From NCBI GenBank assembly GCA_016935015.1, contig JAFGRT010000059.1, positions 1 to 34,701 on the forward strand: DNA of 34,701 nt, written 5' to 3'. Of this stretch, positions 7,546 to 15,925 are shown in pieces (the first letter of the stretch is position 1; every line of letters begins with the position of its first letter). The notes beneath the pieces were generated by a model. It searched no databases. It saw nothing but the letters and a program-made list of their open reading frames with translations, and was not told the origin of the DNA. The position numbers and the translations under genes were made by a program. Source of the stretch: Acidobacteriota bacterium (GTDB lineage Bacteria; Acidobacteriota; JAAYUB01).

Positions 7546-8226
7546 TTATTTGATTTTGACCCCGAAAGTGATCTGGAACTCGTTGCGGCTTCTTTCGAAA
7601 AAGGATGTTTCGGCGGTGAAATTGTTGTGGGACCAACGGATGTATTTTACTTCAAAGATATAGGCATACGAACCGCCGGGTATCTCAAAGCCCGTGCTCA
7701 GGAACATGCCCAGGTTGTGCCGTTTGGCGAAATCGGTGATGGTGTCGTAATTCCCTTCCGGTGGCGCGGAACTGAAATCGATGGTCTGGGATTCCGCCAC
7801 AATGAAATCCGCCTGCATACCGATGCCGAAAAAGGGGTGGCCGTTCATGCTGGGATGAATGAACTTGAAGCCCACGGGCACATCGATGGTGTGGAAATAG
7901 TTCTTGAAATCACCAACGATCAGCGGATCGCCATCGATGGCGAAGTCGCCTTTAAAGACCAGAAGCTTGTAAGATCCGCCAAAAGTGAAGTAAACAATGG
8001 GATTGCCCTTGAAGATTTGTATGTCGTAGAAAACGCCGCCGATGACCCCCCAGTAGGGATCAATATCCGTGGTGTCGAACGGATTGTAGGCGCCGTCAGG
8101 AACGTATTCGAACGAATTTTTGACCACACCCAGCTTGATGCCGTATTTGAACTGACGATCCGCCGCCGCGGCAGGGCCTATGATCATCAGGATCAGCAGG
8201 GGGAGCAAAATGATTTTTTTGTTCAT
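7546..8226 (-). CDS. Predicted outer-membrane beta-barrel protein
   Basis: This 226-residue protein starts with a clear signal peptide: MNKK, a hydrophobic run, then AAAAD with a likely cleavage near residue 22. The rest alternates polar and hydrophobic or aromatic residues with many Gly, Phe and Tyr. It contains strand-like segments such as YGIKLGVVKNSF, GHPFFGIGMQADF and YAYIFEVKYIRWSHNNF, and ends in FQITFGVKIK. This resembles small OmpA/PorT-like eight-stranded barrels, although the last residue is Lys rather than Phe. The frame extends 12 codons upstream, but AAGGAAG five bases before the ATG at 8226, plus the signal peptide, fixes this start. No specific function can be given. Confidence 0.65.
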   Translation of the reverse strand: MNKKIILLPLLILMIIGPAAAADRQFKYGIKLGVVKNSFEYVPDGAYNPFDTTDIDPYWGVIGGVFYDIQIFKGNPIVYFTFGGSYKLLVFKGDFAIDGDPLIVGDFKNYFHTIDVPVGFKFIHPSMNGHPFFGIGMQADFIVAESQTIDFSSAPPEGNYDTITDFAKRHNLGMFLSTGFEIPGGSYAYIFEVKYIRWSHNNFTAETSFFERSRNEFQITFGVKIK

Positions 8227-8326
8227 GACGCTTCCTTTACCGAAGGGAGAGTAAAATAACAAGACAGCATGATGCCATGACCGGTCAAAAAGTTCAAACG
8301 ATTTCAGGGTTACAGGCGGATGAATG

Positions 8327-8356
8327 TTGCCGGTGGGGCGGGAACTGTGCTACCAT
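8327..8356 (+). promoter_or_regulatory. Promoter of the AbiEi-like gene
   Basis: TTGCCG (8327-8332) and TACCAT (8351-8356) are 18 bases apart, with TGC directly before the -10 box. Transcription would start near 8363, about 20 bases before the ATG at 8383. This rules out the longer open frame from 8320. The segment CTGTGCTACCAT nearly repeats at the site-2 protease promoter (13626-13637). Confidence 0.5.
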
Positions 8357-8382
8357 CCCGCCCAAACCAAAATCCGGGGTCG

Positions 8383-9180
8383 ATGATGAATGAGGTGATC
8401 TACGTTCGGCGCGAGGAGTGGCTGCCCCAGCTGCCGGCGCTGTTCGGGCTGGCGGAGTTTCGGGAGCGGAGCGGGCTGTCAAAGGATGCCGCCTGGCAGA
8501 CCTGCCGGTACTGGACGGACAGCGGTCGCATCCGGCCCTTCATCCGCGGGATGTACCTGCGGAAGGGCTGGCCGCTCGCCTGTCCGCCGGTCTGGCATCT
8601 GGCCCAGTGTCGCGCCGGCGAGGGGTATGTCACCGGAATGTGGGCGCTGGCTTGGCATGGGTTGGTCAGGGAATATCCTCCCCGCCTGGATCTGGTGGTG
8701 GGTGACGGCCAGCGCCGTTCCATCCATCATGAAGGGACGACGGTTGTCTTCCACCGACTCAGCCTCAACCGGAGCCGACGGGGGATCATCACGGTGGCCG
8801 ACGGCGGCCGCTCCCTCCAAATGGCCGAACCCGAGCGGGCGCTGCTCGATTGCCTGGCCTGCCCGTCGCTGGGCGGCGGCTTGGCCCAACCGGCCGAGCT
8901 GCTGCGTTCTGGCAAGAAACGGTTTCGCCAGTTCCGCCTGCTGGACATCCTCCTGGACCTGGATTCGGAAACCCTGCGCCGCCGGCTGCGCGTCCTGGCG
9001 GAGTATGCCGGCATGCTCCGCCTCACCTCCTGGCTGGAGCAGCAGCGCAGCGCGGCGGGCGACCGGATGGGGCCGGTGGTGCTGGATCCCAGCCGGTCCT
9101 CTTCGCCGCGGGATCCGCTCTATCGGGGGGTGCGCATCAATCTGCCCCTGCTGTTGCCGGGCCTGGAGGGGGACCACTGA
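8383..9180 (+). CDS. AbiEi-type antitoxin-like regulator (solitary)
   Basis: This 265-residue protein has the layout of type IV antitoxins of the AbiEi group. An N-terminal winged helix comes first (about residues 15-60: FGLAEFRERSGLSKDAAW, then SGRIRPFIRGMYLRKGW). The C-terminal AbiEi fold follows, seen in GYVTGMWALAWHGL and MAEPERALLDCL. Such proteins repress their own operon and counter an AbiEii nucleotidyltransferase toxin. No AbiEii-like partner lies on either side: the next gene is an aldehyde dehydrogenase on the other strand and the upstream gene is a beta-barrel protein. It is therefore orphaned, has been recruited as a plain regulator, or has a partner elsewhere. The start at 8383 is chosen because the promoter lies downstream of the earlier Met and a GGGG site precedes it. 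A second ATG at 8386 is equally possible. Confidence 0.6.
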   Translation: MMNEVIYVRREEWLPQLPALFGLAEFRERSGLSKDAAWQTCRYWTDSGRIRPFIRGMYLRKGWPLACPPVWHLAQCRAGEGYVTGMWALAWHGLVREYPPRLDLVVGDGQRRSIHHEGTTVVFHRLSLNRSRRGIITVADGGRSLQMAEPERALLDCLACPSLGGGLAQPAELLRSGKKRFRQFRLLDILLDLDSETLRRRLRVLAEYAGMLRLTSWLEQQRSAAGDRMGPVVLDPSRSSSPRDPLYRGVRINLPLLLPGLEGDH

Positions 9181-9188
9181 CCGCCCCG

Positions 9189-10787
9189 TCATTCGGGCAG
9201 CGGCTTCCGGGTATATTCGCCGTTGACCAACCGCAGGATGCCGGCCGGATTTTCATTCTGCAACAAGCCGGGCAGGAGCTCGGGCGGTGTGTTCTGGAAG
9301 GCCACGGGCCGCAGAAAACGGCGGACGGCGGTGATTCCGACGGAGCTGGCCTGAGCCTGGCTGCTGGCCGGATAGGGGCCGCCGTGCATCATGGCCGCGC
9401 AGACCTCGACGCCGGTAGGAACCCCGTTGAAGATGATCCGGCCCGCCTTGCGCTGCAGGATGTCGAGCAGCGGCCGGATCAGCCCCGTTTCACCGGCGGC
9501 GATGTGGATCGTGGCCGTGAGCTGGCCGCCCAGCCGCCGGGCCACGTCCGCCATGGCCGTCATGTCCGGACAGCGGATCAGGAGGCCAACCGGGCCGAAG
9601 TGCTCCGCCAACAGTACATCATCGGCCAGGAAATGGGCGGCCGTCGTCTGCAGCAGGGCAGGGCGGAACCGCCATCCTGGTTCGTCGGGCACGGTGCCGC
9701 CGGTAAGGCACGTGACATCACCGGTTGCCAGGGTGCTGTCCAGGGAGCGGCGCAGGTTATCACGGATGCGGCGGTTGAGCAGGGGACCACCGGGGTGTTG
9801 CTCCATGTGGCGGATCATGGCATCGATCATGTCGTCGGTGACGGGCATGTCCGGCACCACCAGGAGGCCGGGCTTGGTGCAGAACTGGCCCATACCCAGC
9901 AAGACCGAGGCGGCGAGGTCTTCGGCTAGGCGGGTACTTCGCATCGTGAGGCTGCCGGGCGTGACGAACAGCGGATTCAAGCTGCCCATCTCGGCGAAGA
10001 CGGGAATGGGCCGCGGCCGCGCCGCCGCCTCGTCGAACAGCGCCCGGCCGCCCGCCAGGGAGCCGGTGAAACTGACGGCTTCGAGTTCGGGCTGTCGGAC
10101 CAGCTCCCGGCCCACGGCGTCGTCGGCGCCGTGAAGCAGGGAGAACCAGCCGCCGGGTAGTCCCTGGGTTTTCATCGCGCCCAGAACGGCCTGACCGCAC
10201 AGTTCCGATGTCTGCGGTTGGGAAGGGTGCGCCTTGTAAATCACCGGACAACCGGCGGCCCAGGCTGCGGCGCTGTCGCCGCCGCAGACGCCGAAGGCCA
10301 GCGGAAAGTTGCCGGCACCGAACACGGCCACCGGGCCGATCGGAAAGAGCATTCGGCGCAGGTCGGGCCGGGGCACCGGACGGCGTTGGGGCTCGGCCGT
10401 GTCGATGATGGCGTCGACGTAACTGCCCTCGCGCACGTCGGCCGCGAACATGCGCAGCTGGTGGATGGTGCGATCCCGTTCCGACGCCAGGCGGGTCCGA
10501 CCCAGCGCCGTTTCCCAGTCGGCCACGGCCAGCAGTGGTTCGCCCAGGTCCATCAGTTCACGGGCGACGTTCTCCAGGAAGGTCGCCCGTTGCTCACGGT
10601 TGAAGCGGCTGTCTGCCGTGGCGATTTGGCTCGCGGCATGGACGGCCGCGTGGATCTCCATCGGCGTGGCATCGGTGTACGTGACATCGCCGGTCGCGCC
10701 GGTGGCGGGATTGACGGATTCGAAATGTTGTTCGCCCGTGGCGGATGGCATTCCGCCGATAGTATTCGCTCCATGCAACGGGGTCAT
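9189..10787 (-). CDS. NADP-dependent aldehyde dehydrogenase, ketoglutarate-semialdehyde/fatty-aldehyde type
   Basis: This 532-residue enzyme is of the long aldehyde dehydrogenase branch that includes alpha-ketoglutaric semialdehyde dehydrogenase and Vibrio harveyi Aldh. Catalytic residues are present: Asn160 in FGAGNFPLAFG, the general base Glu266 in FAEMGSLNP, and the nucleophile Cys303 in GQFCTKPG. SFTGSLAGGRALFD near residue 239 is the nucleotide-binding strand region. It oxidises an aldehyde to the acid, and in relatives serves sugar-acid or hydroxyproline breakdown. No such pathway genes adjoin it, so the substrate is open. GGAGG six bases before the ATG fixes the start. It converges on the AbiEi-like gene with an 8-base gap. 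Confidence 0.85.
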   Translation of the reverse strand: MTPLHGANTIGGMPSATGEQHFESVNPATGATGDVTYTDATPMEIHAAVHAASQIATADSRFNREQRATFLENVARELMDLGEPLLAVADWETALGRTRLASERDRTIHQLRMFAADVREGSYVDAIIDTAEPQRRPVPRPDLRRMLFPIGPVAVFGAGNFPLAFGVCGGDSAAAWAAGCPVIYKAHPSQPQTSELCGQAVLGAMKTQGLPGGWFSLLHGADDAVGRELVRQPELEAVSFTGSLAGGRALFDEAAARPRPIPVFAEMGSLNPLFVTPGSLTMRSTRLAEDLAASVLLGMGQFCTKPGLLVVPDMPVTDDMIDAMIRHMEQHPGGPLLNRRIRDNLRRSLDSTLATGDVTCLTGGTVPDEPGWRFRPALLQTTAAHFLADDVLLAEHFGPVGLLIRCPDMTAMADVARRLGGQLTATIHIAAGETGLIRPLLDILQRKAGRIIFNGVPTGVEVCAAMMHGGPYPASSQAQASSVGITAVRRFLRPVAFQNTPPELLPGLLQNENPAGILRLVNGEYTRKPLPE

Positions 10788-10931
10788 GACTGGCCTCCCG
10801 AGTGAATTCTATACCCAGCATACCCGTTTCCGGCCGGCAACACAAGTCGCGGCTGCACCGCTATCCGCCGCCGGCCGGACGAGCGTTCTCACGGCGGCGA
10901 GCCGGGTATTCCGTCCGGCGCACGTCAGCAG

Positions 10932-10960
10932 TGGTCAGGCGGCGGTAACCGTGATACAAT
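10932..10960 (+). promoter_or_regulatory. Promoter of the DUF72 gene
   Basis: TGGTCA (10932-10937) and TACAAT (10955-10960) are 17 bases apart, with TGA before the -10 box giving an extended -10. The leader would be about 87 bases. Confidence 0.5.
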
Positions 10961-11053
10961 ACGGACAGACGCGACATCACCACTCACCGTGCCCCAGCCG
11001 GAGACCTCCCGGATTGAACCGGCGAGTGATAGTGCGACAAGGAGAACGAGGAG

Positions 11054-11914
11054 ATGTCTCAACTGCGCATCGGGACCTGCAGCTGGAAATTTGATTCCTG
11101 GATCGGCCTGGTCTATTCTGAAGGTGTCGGCAAGCACTATCTGCGGGAGTACGCCGGCAAGTACAACTCTGTTGAGGTGGATCAATGGTTCTGGTCGCTG
11201 CATGGGGTGGATACAATCACCCTGCCGCGCGATAAAGTGGTCCGTGAATATGTCGATTCCGTCACCCGCGATTTCCGGTTCACGGTGAAAGTGCCCAATT
11301 CCATCACCCTGACACATTTCTATCGCCAAGCCAAGTCGGAGCCGCTGGCGGAGAATCCCCATTTTCTTTCTCCCACCCTGTTCGAAAGGTTTCTTTCGTC
11401 CCTGGTGGGCATGGAAGCGCAGCTGGGGATGTTGATCTTCCAATTCGAATATCTGAACAAGAAGAAAATGCCTTCCCAGGATGAATTTCAGCGCCGATTC
11501 ACCGAATTCTTCCGGCTGTGTGACCGGCGCCTCCCCTCGGCGGTGGAAATCCGGAATCCCAAGTATCTCAACGACGACTATTTTCGTTTTCTGCAGGCCA
11601 ACGGCCTGTCCGCCGTCTTTCTGCAAGGTTATTTCATGCCGCCCATCACCGAAATCTACGACCGTTTCGGCGGTTACCTGCAGGCGCCGGCAGTCATCCG
11701 TCTGCATGGTCCGGACCGGGAGGGAATGGAGGAAAAGACCGGCGGCCGCTGGAACCGCCTGGTCGTCCATCGTGATGAAGAGCTGGACGCCATTTGCGAA
11801 ATGGTGAACGATCTGCTGCATCGCAATCTGGATGTTTATCTGAATGTCAACAATCACTATGAAGGATCGGCGCCGCTGACCATTGAACGCATCAAGGAGC
11901 GCCTCGCCGGCTGA
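11054..11914 (+). CDS. DUF72 (YecE-like) TIM-barrel protein
   Basis: This 286-residue protein belongs to the DUF72 family. It starts with the conserved strand RIGTCSWKFDSW, continues with the YAGKYNSVEVDQWFWS block, and has FRFTVKVPNSITLTHF, AVEIRNPKY and VIRLHGPDR further on. The family is a TIM barrel of unproven enzymatic activity, widespread in bacteria and archaea. The length is normal. An AAGGAG site precedes the ATG. The gene stands alone and no functional context is offered by its neighbours. Confidence 0.85.
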   Translation: MSQLRIGTCSWKFDSWIGLVYSEGVGKHYLREYAGKYNSVEVDQWFWSLHGVDTITLPRDKVVREYVDSVTRDFRFTVKVPNSITLTHFYRQAKSEPLAENPHFLSPTLFERFLSSLVGMEAQLGMLIFQFEYLNKKKMPSQDEFQRRFTEFFRLCDRRLPSAVEIRNPKYLNDDYFRFLQANGLSAVFLQGYFMPPITEIYDRFGGYLQAPAVIRLHGPDREGMEEKTGGRWNRLVVHRDEELDAICEMVNDLLHRNLDVYLNVNNHYEGSAPLTIERIKERLAG

Positions 11915-12027
11915 GGGTGGGCGGCGGTTCACGGTGCGTCGGATCCGTGATGGTGCTGGGAACAGGCGATGGTCGTGTCATGACGTTACGCTATAACCAA
12001 CCGTGCCCAATATGAAAAGGAGGAATG

Positions 12028-12627
12028 ATGGCCGTAGAATTACCCGATCTTTTGTTTGCCTCGGACGCGCTGGAGCCCCATATCAGCGCCCGCACCCTGG
12101 AATTCCACCACGGCAAGCATCACAAGGCTTACGTAGACAATGCCAACAAGCTCATCGCCGACACCCGATTCGAGAACATGCCGCTGGAGAACGTCATCCG
12201 TCAGACGGCCGGTGACGAAGCCCGGGTGGGCATCTTTAACAACGCCGCCCAGGCCTGGAATCACGCTTTCTACTGGCAGTGCCTGAAACCCGGTGGTGGC
12301 GGAGCGCCCACCGGTGCCATCGCCGACAAGATCGAAGCTGAGTTCGGCGGCTACGAGCAGATGATGGATGAGTTCAAGAAGGCCGGCGCCACCCAGTTCG
12401 GCAGCGGCTGGGCCTGGCTGGTACTGGAGGAGGGGAACGTCCTGCGGGTGCACAAGACGGCCAACGCCGACTGTCCGCTGGTCTACGGCTGTAAGCCGCT
12501 GCTGACGGTGGATGTCTGGGAGCATGCCTATTACCTGGACTACCAAAACCGGCGGCCCGATTACCTGGCCGTGTTCGTGGAGAAGCTGATCAACTGGGAA
12601 TTCGTAAACGCCGAGTTTCGTCAGTGA
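12028..12627 (+). CDS. sodB: Superoxide dismutase, Fe type
   Basis: This 199-residue protein dismutates superoxide to oxygen and hydrogen peroxide in the cytoplasm. All four metal ligands are visible: His27 (EFHHGKHHKAYV), His79 (QAWNHAFYW), Asp162 and His166 (DVWEHAYYLDYQNRR). Gln75 in FNNAAQAWNH is the second-shell glutamine placed as in Fe enzymes; Mn enzymes place it elsewhere. Two adjacent ATGs exist at 12025 and 12028. AGGAGG at 12018-12023 is only one base from the first, so the second is preferred and also fits the usual MA-ELP start. The aspartyl-protease-like gene begins 4 bases after the stop, so the two are probably co-transcribed. Confidence 0.93.
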   Translation: MAVELPDLLFASDALEPHISARTLEFHHGKHHKAYVDNANKLIADTRFENMPLENVIRQTAGDEARVGIFNNAAQAWNHAFYWQCLKPGGGGAPTGAIADKIEAEFGGYEQMMDEFKKAGATQFGSGWAWLVLEEGNVLRVHKTANADCPLVYGCKPLLTVDVWEHAYYLDYQNRRPDYLAVFVEKLINWEFVNAEFRQ

Positions 12628-12631
12628 GTGG

Positions 12632-13573
12632 ATGAATGTGTCCGGCCGCCAGATGAGGATGAATTTGGGCCGACCGCAGACCCGGCACCGGGGAGGCGCC
12701 GGCGTCCCTCCGATGACGGCGATGCTGCTGCTGGTCATGATGCTGGCGGCATGGGGCTGCCGGCGGTCCACCTACGTGGTACCCTGGATCACCAACCTCG
12801 GCTACCGCCCCGCCGAGATCCACGCCATCACCACGGGCGTCTACGCCATGCCCAACGTGCCGGTCACCATCAACGGCCGGCGCTTGCAGCTGGTGCTGGA
12901 CACCGGCAACCTGAGCGGTCTGACCCTCACGCCCGACTGGTTGCACCGGCTGGACTTGCCGGTGGTGGATGAGGTGGCGACCTATGATTCCATCGGGACG
13001 GAAACGGGCCGGGTACCCGTTCACCGGGCGGCCGAGGTGGCGGCGTTCGGCCGGCGCTGGACCGACGTGCAGGTGCTGCAGCGCGACACGGGCGTCATCG
13101 ACGGTCTCATCGGTCCGGCCTTTTTGCTGGACCGGCGCTTCACTCTCGATTACCGCAACCGGTTGATGGGGATTTCGACAACCCCCCTGCCCAACGAGGC
13201 CGCCCACAGCCACGGCGGTGAGCTGGTGTCCCATCCCGGACTACCCGGGCTGATCCTCATGCGGGGGACGGTGAACGGGCAGGCGGTGCTCATCGGGGTG
13301 GACACGGGCAAAAGCCGCACCTGCATCGACGAACGGTTGGTGAATCAGCTGGATTTGCCACGCACGCCGGACGGGTGCCAGGTGGAGTCGGTGACCGTCG
13401 GCCCCTTTTCCTTCGACGTACCGTCGGCCAAGGTGCTCAGCTTCGCCGGTCTGTCCCGGGAACTGCCCGAACCGGTTTTGCTTGCCGTCGGTTCAGACAT
13501 CATGCTGCAGGTCATCCTCAGCGTGGACTACCCACGCGGCCGCTACATGCTCACCCGTATCACCCGCCGCTGA
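12632..13573 (+). CDS. Double-domain retropepsin-like aspartyl protease, predicted lipoprotein
   Basis: This 313-residue protein carries two aspartyl protease halves in one chain. Asp90 is in LVLDTGNLSG and Asp224 is in IGVDTGKSRT. Each half also shows the closing strand pattern: GLIGPAFLLDRRFTLDYRN at about 158-176, and VGSDIMLQVILSVDYPRG near the C-terminus. The two halves could form one active site as in pepsin. The N-terminus has several Arg residues, a hydrophobic run and LAAWGC with Cys43, suggesting a lipoprotein signal, though Trp at -2 is unusual. Later Met codons (residues 8, 10, 28) are possible starts. It follows the superoxide dismutase gene by 4 bases. The substrate is unknown. 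Confidence 0.65.
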   Translation: MNVSGRQMRMNLGRPQTRHRGGAGVPPMTAMLLLVMMLAAWGCRRSTYVVPWITNLGYRPAEIHAITTGVYAMPNVPVTINGRRLQLVLDTGNLSGLTLTPDWLHRLDLPVVDEVATYDSIGTETGRVPVHRAAEVAAFGRRWTDVQVLQRDTGVIDGLIGPAFLLDRRFTLDYRNRLMGISTTPLPNEAAHSHGGELVSHPGLPGLILMRGTVNGQAVLIGVDTGKSRTCIDERLVNQLDLPRTPDGCQVESVTVGPFSFDVPSAKVLSFAGLSRELPEPVLLAVGSDIMLQVILSVDYPRGRYMLTRITRR

Positions 13574-13607
13574 AAGCGCGGGCGGCGGGACCGCCGTGAA
13601 AAGGGCG

Positions 13608-13637
13608 TTGGTGTTTCCCGATGGTCTGTGGTACCAT
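13608..13637 (+). promoter_or_regulatory. Candidate promoter of the site-2 protease/scpAB/cmk/ribE operon
   Basis: TTGGTG (13608-13613) and TACCAT (13632-13637) are 18 bases apart, with TGG immediately before the -10 box. This gives a leader of about 190 bases to the ATG at 13831, in which I see no convincing gene. Confidence 0.4.
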
Positions 13638-13830
13638 TTTCTGTCATTCGGCGGTGACCGGCCCGGCCGCGCCACCGTCACGGCCGGGTGGATGGCGAAC
13701 CGGCGGAATCCGACGCCCTGGGGCCGAGAAGGCATCTCCGGCCGGATGATGGCGGGAATGAATCGTCGTCCGCAGTGGCCGTTGGGTGAAGGCCGGCCAT
13801 GTGATCCTGCATTCGGCGAGGAGACCGTGT

Positions 13831-14487
13831 ATGGATTTGAAAAACTTTCCCTGGCAGATGCTGCTGCTCGGCTACCCCGTCCTGCTGCTGGCCCTGACGG
13901 TGCACGAGACGGCCCATGCCTGGACGGCTGAAAAATTCGGCGATTCCACCGCCCGCAATATGGGCCGGGTCAGTCTCAATCCCATCGTACACATGGACAT
14001 TTTCGGCACGGTCCTTTTCCCCATTTTCGCCATGATCACGGGTTTTCCTCTCATCGGTTGGGCCAAGCCGGTACCGGTGAACACACGTTTTTTGCAACAC
14101 CCGTCACGGGATAACATGTTCATCTCCCTGGCCGGCCCCGTCAGCAATGTACTGCTCGCCCTGGGAATGTTCCTTCTGCTGGTGTTTCTCTCGTTATCCG
14201 GCCTGCTGGACGCGCTCCCTCTCTCCGTGAAGGAACCGGTGCACATCATCCTGTACTACGGCGTGCTCATCAACGTGCTCTTGGCCATCTTCAACCTGAT
14301 TCCGGTGCCGCCGCTGGACGGGAGTCATGTGCTGGAGCATTTCCTGCCTTACCGGTGGGCGGAAAAATACGAAATGATCAAGCCCTACGGCTTTCTCATC
14401 ATCCTGGTGCTGTTCTACGCCGGACTGTTCCGGTTGTTGATCATGCCCGTCTGGAACGTTCTGAGCGTTATCCTGGCGATGTTTTGA
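13831..14487 (+). CDS. Site-2 protease family membrane metalloprotease (M50)
   Basis: This 218-residue polytopic membrane protein has the zinc motif HETAH (residues 25-29) inside the first hydrophobic segment and the third ligand Asp163 in NLIPVPPLDGSHV. This is the compact M50 type (YwhC/YdgG-like) with no PDZ domain. Such proteins cut membrane-embedded substrates, but targets of the small ones are mostly unknown. The frame opens 15 codons earlier; GAGGAG seven bases before the ATG at 13831 decides the start. It leads a seven-gene operon. A small M50 protease next to scpA, scpB and a pseudouridine synthase is a context I recall from many bacteria. Confidence 0.88.
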   Translation: MDLKNFPWQMLLLGYPVLLLALTVHETAHAWTAEKFGDSTARNMGRVSLNPIVHMDIFGTVLFPIFAMITGFPLIGWAKPVPVNTRFLQHPSRDNMFISLAGPVSNVLLALGMFLLLVFLSLSGLLDALPLSVKEPVHIILYYGVLINVLLAIFNLIPVPPLDGSHVLEHFLPYRWAEKYEMIKPYGFLIILVLFYAGLFRLLIMPVWNVLSVILAMF

Positions 14488-14491
14488 GGCG

Positions 14492-15256
14492 ATGGAATCC
14501 ACTGACCAACCCACGGCCGGTGTGATCCGGCTCCGCGAAAAGTACGAGATCTGTCTCCCCCTGTTCGAAGGGCCGCTGGATCTGTTGCTGCATCTCATTC
14601 GCAAGCAGGAGATCGACATCTACGACATCCCCATCGCCCTCATTACGGCTCAGTACCTGGATTATATCCGCCTGATGCAGGACCTCAACGTCAACGTGGC
14701 GGGGGAGTTTCTCGAGATGGCCGCCACCCTCATCTACATCAAGTCGCGGATGCTGCTGCCGGTGGAGGTCACGGATGAGGACGGCCTGTTGCTGGAGGAA
14801 GATCCCCGCCTGGAGCTGGTGGAGCGGCTGCTGGAATACGAAAAGTTCAAGAAAATCGCCGAGGAGATGTACACCCGCTTCCAGGTGGAGTCCAGCATGT
14901 GGTCGGTCAGCCGGGTGAATGAGGTGATGGATGATGACGAGCCGCTGGTGGCGGCCGATATCATCGACCTGATGGCGGCTTATCATAACCTGGTCAAGCG
15001 GTACGAGGACCGGCTGGCGCTGGAGGTGGAGCGGGAGCAGATCACGGTAGCCGAAAAAATGCAGCAGATCACCGAAATGCTGCGCACCCGGAAGTCGGTC
15101 CGTTTCTCGAAGCTCTTTACCGAGCGGATCACCCGGCGCAATCTCATCGTTCTGTTCATTGCCGTGCTGGAGCTGGTGCGGATGCGAACCGTGCGGGCGC
15201 GGCAGGACGAACTTTTTTCCGACATCATTCTGTATCGGCGCAACAAGGGGCAATGA
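14492..15256 (+). CDS. scpA: Segregation and condensation protein A
   Basis: This 254-residue kleisin bridges SMC and ScpB in the bacterial condensin complex that compacts and segregates chromosomes. The N-terminal SMC-neck-binding region is recognised by LPLFEGPLDLLLHLIRKQE, followed by IYDIPIALITAQYL and FLEMAATLIYIKSRMLLP. The C-terminal winged helix is at the end (ITRRNLIVLFIAVLELVRM). The gene starts 4 bases after the protease gene. Its stop overlaps the scpB start by 4 bases (ATGA), suggesting translational coupling of the two complex partners. No SMC gene lies in the window. Confidence 0.93.
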   Translation: MESTDQPTAGVIRLREKYEICLPLFEGPLDLLLHLIRKQEIDIYDIPIALITAQYLDYIRLMQDLNVNVAGEFLEMAATLIYIKSRMLLPVEVTDEDGLLLEEDPRLELVERLLEYEKFKKIAEEMYTRFQVESSMWSVSRVNEVMDDDEPLVAADIIDLMAAYHNLVKRYEDRLALEVEREQITVAEKMQQITEMLRTRKSVRFSKLFTERITRRNLIVLFIAVLELVRMRTVRARQDELFSDIILYRRNKGQ

Positions 15257-15888
15257 AGGACTACACACAATTGAAAGCGGCCATTGAAGCGATCCTTTAC
15301 GTGGCGGACGAACCGGTCACCCTGGACAAGCTGCGGGAGGCGTTCCCTGAGGCGGAGACCGAGATCCTCACGGCCGTCCTGGACGACCTGCAGCAGGACT
15401 ACAAGAGCGAGTCCCGCGGCCTGACCCTCCGCCGCCTGGCCGGCGGATACCAGCTATTCACCCGCCTGGAATACCATGAACATGTGCAGAAATTCCTGCG
15501 CACTCGGCCCGGTTTCCGGCTATCCATGGCGGCGCTGGAGACGCTGGCCATCATCGCCTACAAACAGCCGGTGACCATCCCCGAGATTCTGGAAATTCGC
15601 CAGGTGAAGTCGCCGGCGGCTATCAAAACATTGGTGGAAAAGAAGATGATCGTGCCGCGCGGCCGAAAGAAAGCACTGGGGGCGCCCATCCAGTACGGCA
15701 CCAGCAAGGAATTCCTTGTTCAATTCGGGCTGGATTCCCTGAAGGATCTGCCGTCGCTGGAGGAGTTCGAGGATTTATTCGGCGACAAGGCCGACACCAT
15801 TCGGCAAAAATCATTGTTTGATCTGAAGATGCGCGGCATCGAGCCGTTGCAAAACACAGATACGGCCACCGGATTCGAGCAGGAATGA
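15253..15888 (+). CDS. scpB: Segregation and condensation protein B
   Basis: This 211-residue protein dimerises and binds the ScpA kleisin in the SMC condensin complex. It has two winged-helix domains. The first starts IEAILYVADEPVTLDKL. The second contains MAALETLAIIAYKQPVT, IRQVKSP and LGAPIQYGTSKEFLVQFGL, all typical of ScpB. It overlaps scpA by 4 bases and is followed after 37 bases by the pseudouridine synthase gene. Confidence 0.93.
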   Translation: MKDYTQLKAAIEAILYVADEPVTLDKLREAFPEAETEILTAVLDDLQQDYKSESRGLTLRRLAGGYQLFTRLEYHEHVQKFLRTRPGFRLSMAALETLAIIAYKQPVTIPEILEIRQVKSPAAIKTLVEKKMIVPRGRKKALGAPIQYGTSKEFLVQFGLDSLKDLPSLEEFEDLFGDKADTIRQKSLFDLKMRGIEPLQNTDTATGFEQE

Positions 15889-15925
15889 TCCCCGGCGCCG
15901 GTCCGACCAGATGGAGAGAGGAACC

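Noticed and set aside
8278-8287. 10-bp palindrome TGACCGGTCA between the beta-barrel and AbiEi-like genes
   Set aside because: It resembles the core of the sppA palindrome, but a 10-bp palindrome in GC-rich DNA is common and no promoter overlap could be shown convincingly.
8850-9929. A 359-codon plus-strand frame spanning the AbiEi-like gene end and the aldehyde dehydrogenase
   Set aside because: It overlaps two genes with clear family motifs in other frames and itself shows none.
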